From Bacillus sp. (in: firmicutes) (GTDB lineage: Bacteria > Bacillota > Clostridia > Lachnospirales > Lachnospiraceae), in contig JAMPCN010000014.1 of assembly GCA_023666125.1 (NCBI GenBank), forward strand, positions 1-40,287: a DNA stretch of 40,287 bases, written 5' to 3'. Both the position numbers and the translations under genes were made by a program. Numbering within the stretch: the first letter of the stretch is position 1; each line of letters starts with the position of its first letter. The notes below the pieces were generated by a model. The model did no database searches, was not told where the DNA came from, and worked only from the letters and a program-made list of their open reading frames with translations. Shown here one piece after another: positions 38,538 through 40,287 of this stretch.

Positions 38538-38728
38538 TGGCTTTCTCCTATTTTATAACATATGTTACAATCCATATTGTACCATATTGTCATAATTATG
38601 CAAGGAAAAGCCCGGATTCAGATAATAAATTCCATTGAAAAATCCCGCTATTTTTTTCTTTCATACAAATTTCACAAAAAATTACAAAAAAATTCATATT
38701 ATGTATGCGAAAAAGTACAATGCCCGAC

Positions 38729-38758
38729 TTGACGTATCTCGGCTTTTTAACATATAAT
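38729..38758 (+). promoter_or_regulatory. Promoter of pflB
   Basis: TTGACG (38729-38734) and TATAAT (38753-38758) are separated by 18 bases, a strong sigma-A-type promoter. The predicted start near 38765 gives a leader of about 88 bases. Confidence 0.75.
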
Positions 38759-38784
38759 AAGTGTACGGTACAAGTATGGTTTTA

Positions 38785-38809
38785 AGCATATTTTCCCATA
38801 AAATATGCT
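38785..38809 (+). promoter_or_regulatory. Hairpin in the pflB leader
   Basis: A perfect 10-bp stem (38785-38794 AGCATATTTT with 38800-38809) and 5-base loop CCCAT lie about 20 bases into the predicted transcript. No T run follows, so it is more likely an mRNA-stabilising 5' structure than an attenuator. Confidence 0.5.
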
Positions 38810-38852
38810 AAATATATTAATCAATATTATTAAAATAGGAGGCTATTTCAAA

Positions 38853-40287
38853 ATGAGACCAGAATGGAAAGATTTTGTAGGCGGCAAATGGGAAAATGAA
38901 GTTAATGTGCGCGACTTCATCCAGAAAAACTATCATCTCTATGAAGGTGATGAGTCTTTCTTAGCCGGCCCTACACAAAACACAAAAGACTTATGGGCGC
39001 AGGTTCTTGATTTACAGAAACAGGAACGTGAGGCAGGCGGTGTACTTGACATGGACACCAAAGTTATTTCCACTATCACATCCCACGGACCGGGATATCT
39101 GGACAAGAGCAAAGAAAAAATCGTTGGTTTCCAGACAGACAAACCTTTCAAACGTTCTTTACAGCCTTACGGCGGTATCAGAATGGCAGAGAAAGCCTGC
39201 TCTGACAACGGTTATGAAGTTGACCCTGAAATCAGTGAGTTCTTCTCCACGCACAGAAAAACACACAATGCAGGCTGCTTCGACGCTTACAATGCAGAGA
39301 TGAGAGCATGCCGTTCCTCCCATATCATCACAGGTCTTCCGGATGCCTATGGACGTGGACGTATCATCGGCGACTACAGACGTGTTGCTCTGTACGGCAT
39401 TGATTACTTAATCGAAGACAAACAGGCTCAGAAAGATTCTACAGGACGCGTTATGACAGATGATGTTATCCGTCTTCGTGAAGAAATCTCCGAGCAGATG
39501 GTTGCCCTTAAATTAATGAAAGAAATGGCTGCTTCTTATGGCTGCGACATTTCCAAACCTGCTACTAACGTACAGGAAGCTATTCAGGCAACCTACTTCG
39601 GTTATCTGTGCGCTGTTAAAGAGCAGAACGGCGCTGCTATGTCTCTTGGACGTACTTCTACATTCCTTGACTGCTATGCAGAAAGAGACTTGGCAAACGG
39701 TACATTCACAGAAGAGCAGATTCAGGAGTTCGTTGACCACTTCATCATGAAGCTGCGTCTGATTAAATTTGCTCGTACACCTGAGTACAACCAGATTTTC
39801 GCAGGCGATCCGGTATGGGTAACAGAATCTCTCGGCGGTGTTGGCGTTGACGGACGTCCGTTAGTATCCAAGATGAGCTTCCGTTATCTGCACACATTGA
39901 CAAACCTTGGACCTTCTCCGGAACCGAACTTAACAGTTCTTTGGTCTACAAGGCTTCCTGAGAACTGGAAGAAATACTGCGCTAAGATGTCTATCCAGAC
40001 TTCTTCCATCCAGTATGAGAACGACGACTTAATGAGAGTAACACACGGTGATGACTATGGTATCGCTTGCTGCGTATCCTCTATGGTTATCGGTAAAGAA
40101 ATGCAGTTCTTCGGCGCACGTGCAAACCTTGCAAAATGTCTGCTCTACGCGTTAAACGGCGGTGTTGACGAAGTTACCAAGAAACAGGTTGGTCCTAAAT
40201 ATCGTCCTGTTGCCGGTGATGTACTTGACTATGATGATGTATATGACAAATTCATGGATATGATGGAATGGCAGGCAGATGTATATG
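38853..40287 (+). CDS. pflB: Formate C-acetyltransferase (pyruvate formate-lyase), 3' truncated by window
   Basis: Glycyl-radical enzyme that splits pyruvate with CoA into acetyl-CoA and formate in anaerobic fermentation. The start [20 protein letters not shown] follows AGGAGG at 38837-38842. The family stretches [33 protein letters not shown] and [20 protein letters not shown] are clear. The catalytic cysteine pair is C406/C407 in [20 protein letters not shown]. About 478 of roughly 750 residues are present; the C-terminal glycine-radical loop lies beyond the window. Codon use is more biased than in neighbours, as expected for a highly expressed enzyme. Confidence 0.97.
   Translation, partial: MRPEWKDFVGGKWENEVNVRDFIQKNYHLYEGDESFLAGPTQNTKDLWAQVLDLQKQEREAGGVLDMDTKVISTITSHGPGYLDKSKEKIVGFQTDKPFKRSLQPYGGIRMAEKACSDNGYEVDPEISEFFSTHRKTHNAGCFDAYNAEMRACRSSHIITGLPDAYGRGRIIGDYRRVALYGIDYLIEDKQAQKDSTGRVMTDDVIRLREEISEQMVALKLMKEMAASYGCDISKPATNVQEAIQATYFGYLCAVKEQNGAAMSLGRTSTFLDCYAERDLANGTFTEEQIQEFVDHFIMKLRLIKFARTPEYNQIFAGDPVWVTESLGGVGVDGRPLVSKMSFRYLHTLTNLGPSPEPNLTVLWSTRLPENWKKYCAKMSIQTSSIQYENDDLMRVTHGDDYGIACCVSSMVIGKEMQFFGARANLAKCLLYALNGGVDEVTKKQVGPKYRPVAGDVLDYDDVYDKFMDMMEWQADVY

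Larger units (their letters stand above)
38538..38852. other. Divergent intergenic region between the FkbH-like gene and pflB
   Basis: No coding region is seen. It holds the pflB promoter and leader (listed separately) and, near 38560-38570, the palindrome AACATATGTT just upstream of the minus-strand gene. The region is AT-rich. No Rex-type TTGTTAA-N4-TTAACAA site was found by eye. Confidence 0.5.

Overview
The window looks like a chromosomal core segment of an anaerobic, low-GC Firmicute of class Clostridia, most likely family Lachnospiraceae. The reasons are the protein flavour, strong AGGAGG-type ribosome binding sites, DnaD/DnaI-type helicase loaders, a MecA adaptor, a CwlD amidase, an ECF transporter with fused ATPases, pyruvate formate-lyase and a c-subunit with sodium-ATPase residues. 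No rRNA, tRNA, CRISPR array, insertion sequence or prophage was recognised. Genus-level placement is not possible from reading alone.

Left part (1-8.5 kb, + strand): murC, then an intergenic stretch rich in DnaA-box sequences, a DnaD-domain protein, a DnaC/DnaI-like ATPase, a long and divergent ribose-phosphate pyrophosphokinase, and a 960-residue zinc-ribbon/coiled-coil protein of unknown role. A promoter and a probable preQ1 riboswitch follow, controlling queT (queuosine precursor uptake).

Accessory island (8.6-10.8 kb, + strand): three genes flanked by hairpins. They encode a small DUF2589-like protein, a DUF2589 protein and a 250-residue protein with faint resemblance to DarT-like ADP-ribosyltransferases. 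This is the least ordinary locus in the window.

Minus-strand block 10.8-17.2 kb: a frameshifted GtrA-like fragment, a HAD phosphatase, a hypoxanthine/uracil-type DNA glycosylase and a YczE-like membrane protein, with overlapping or nearly overlapping ends. Next come a membrane-anchored 846-residue protein with a degenerate C39-like C-terminus, a class I methyltransferase and a small conserved protein.

Minus-strand F-type ATP synthase operon (17.3-24.5 kb): atpZ-atpI-atpB-E-F-H-A-G-D-C, with a clear promoter in front and stacked hairpins behind. The c-subunit residues predict Na+ coupling.

24.7-34.9 kb: a DUF402 gene on + meets a long minus-strand cluster tail to tail. That cluster holds a GH18/SH3-type cell-surface hydrolase, an ECF transporter (S, fused A-A, T), tcdA, an Rrf2 regulator, cwlD, a Sua5-type gene, rpiB and a coiled-coil SleB-type hydrolase. 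tcdA and sua5 act at the end and start of the same tRNA modification (ct6A).

Right end: an AT-rich 0.7-kb gap, mecA with an inverted repeat over its promoter region, a DUF1858 gene, an orphan FkbH-like HAD-IIIC protein, and pflB, cut by the window edge.
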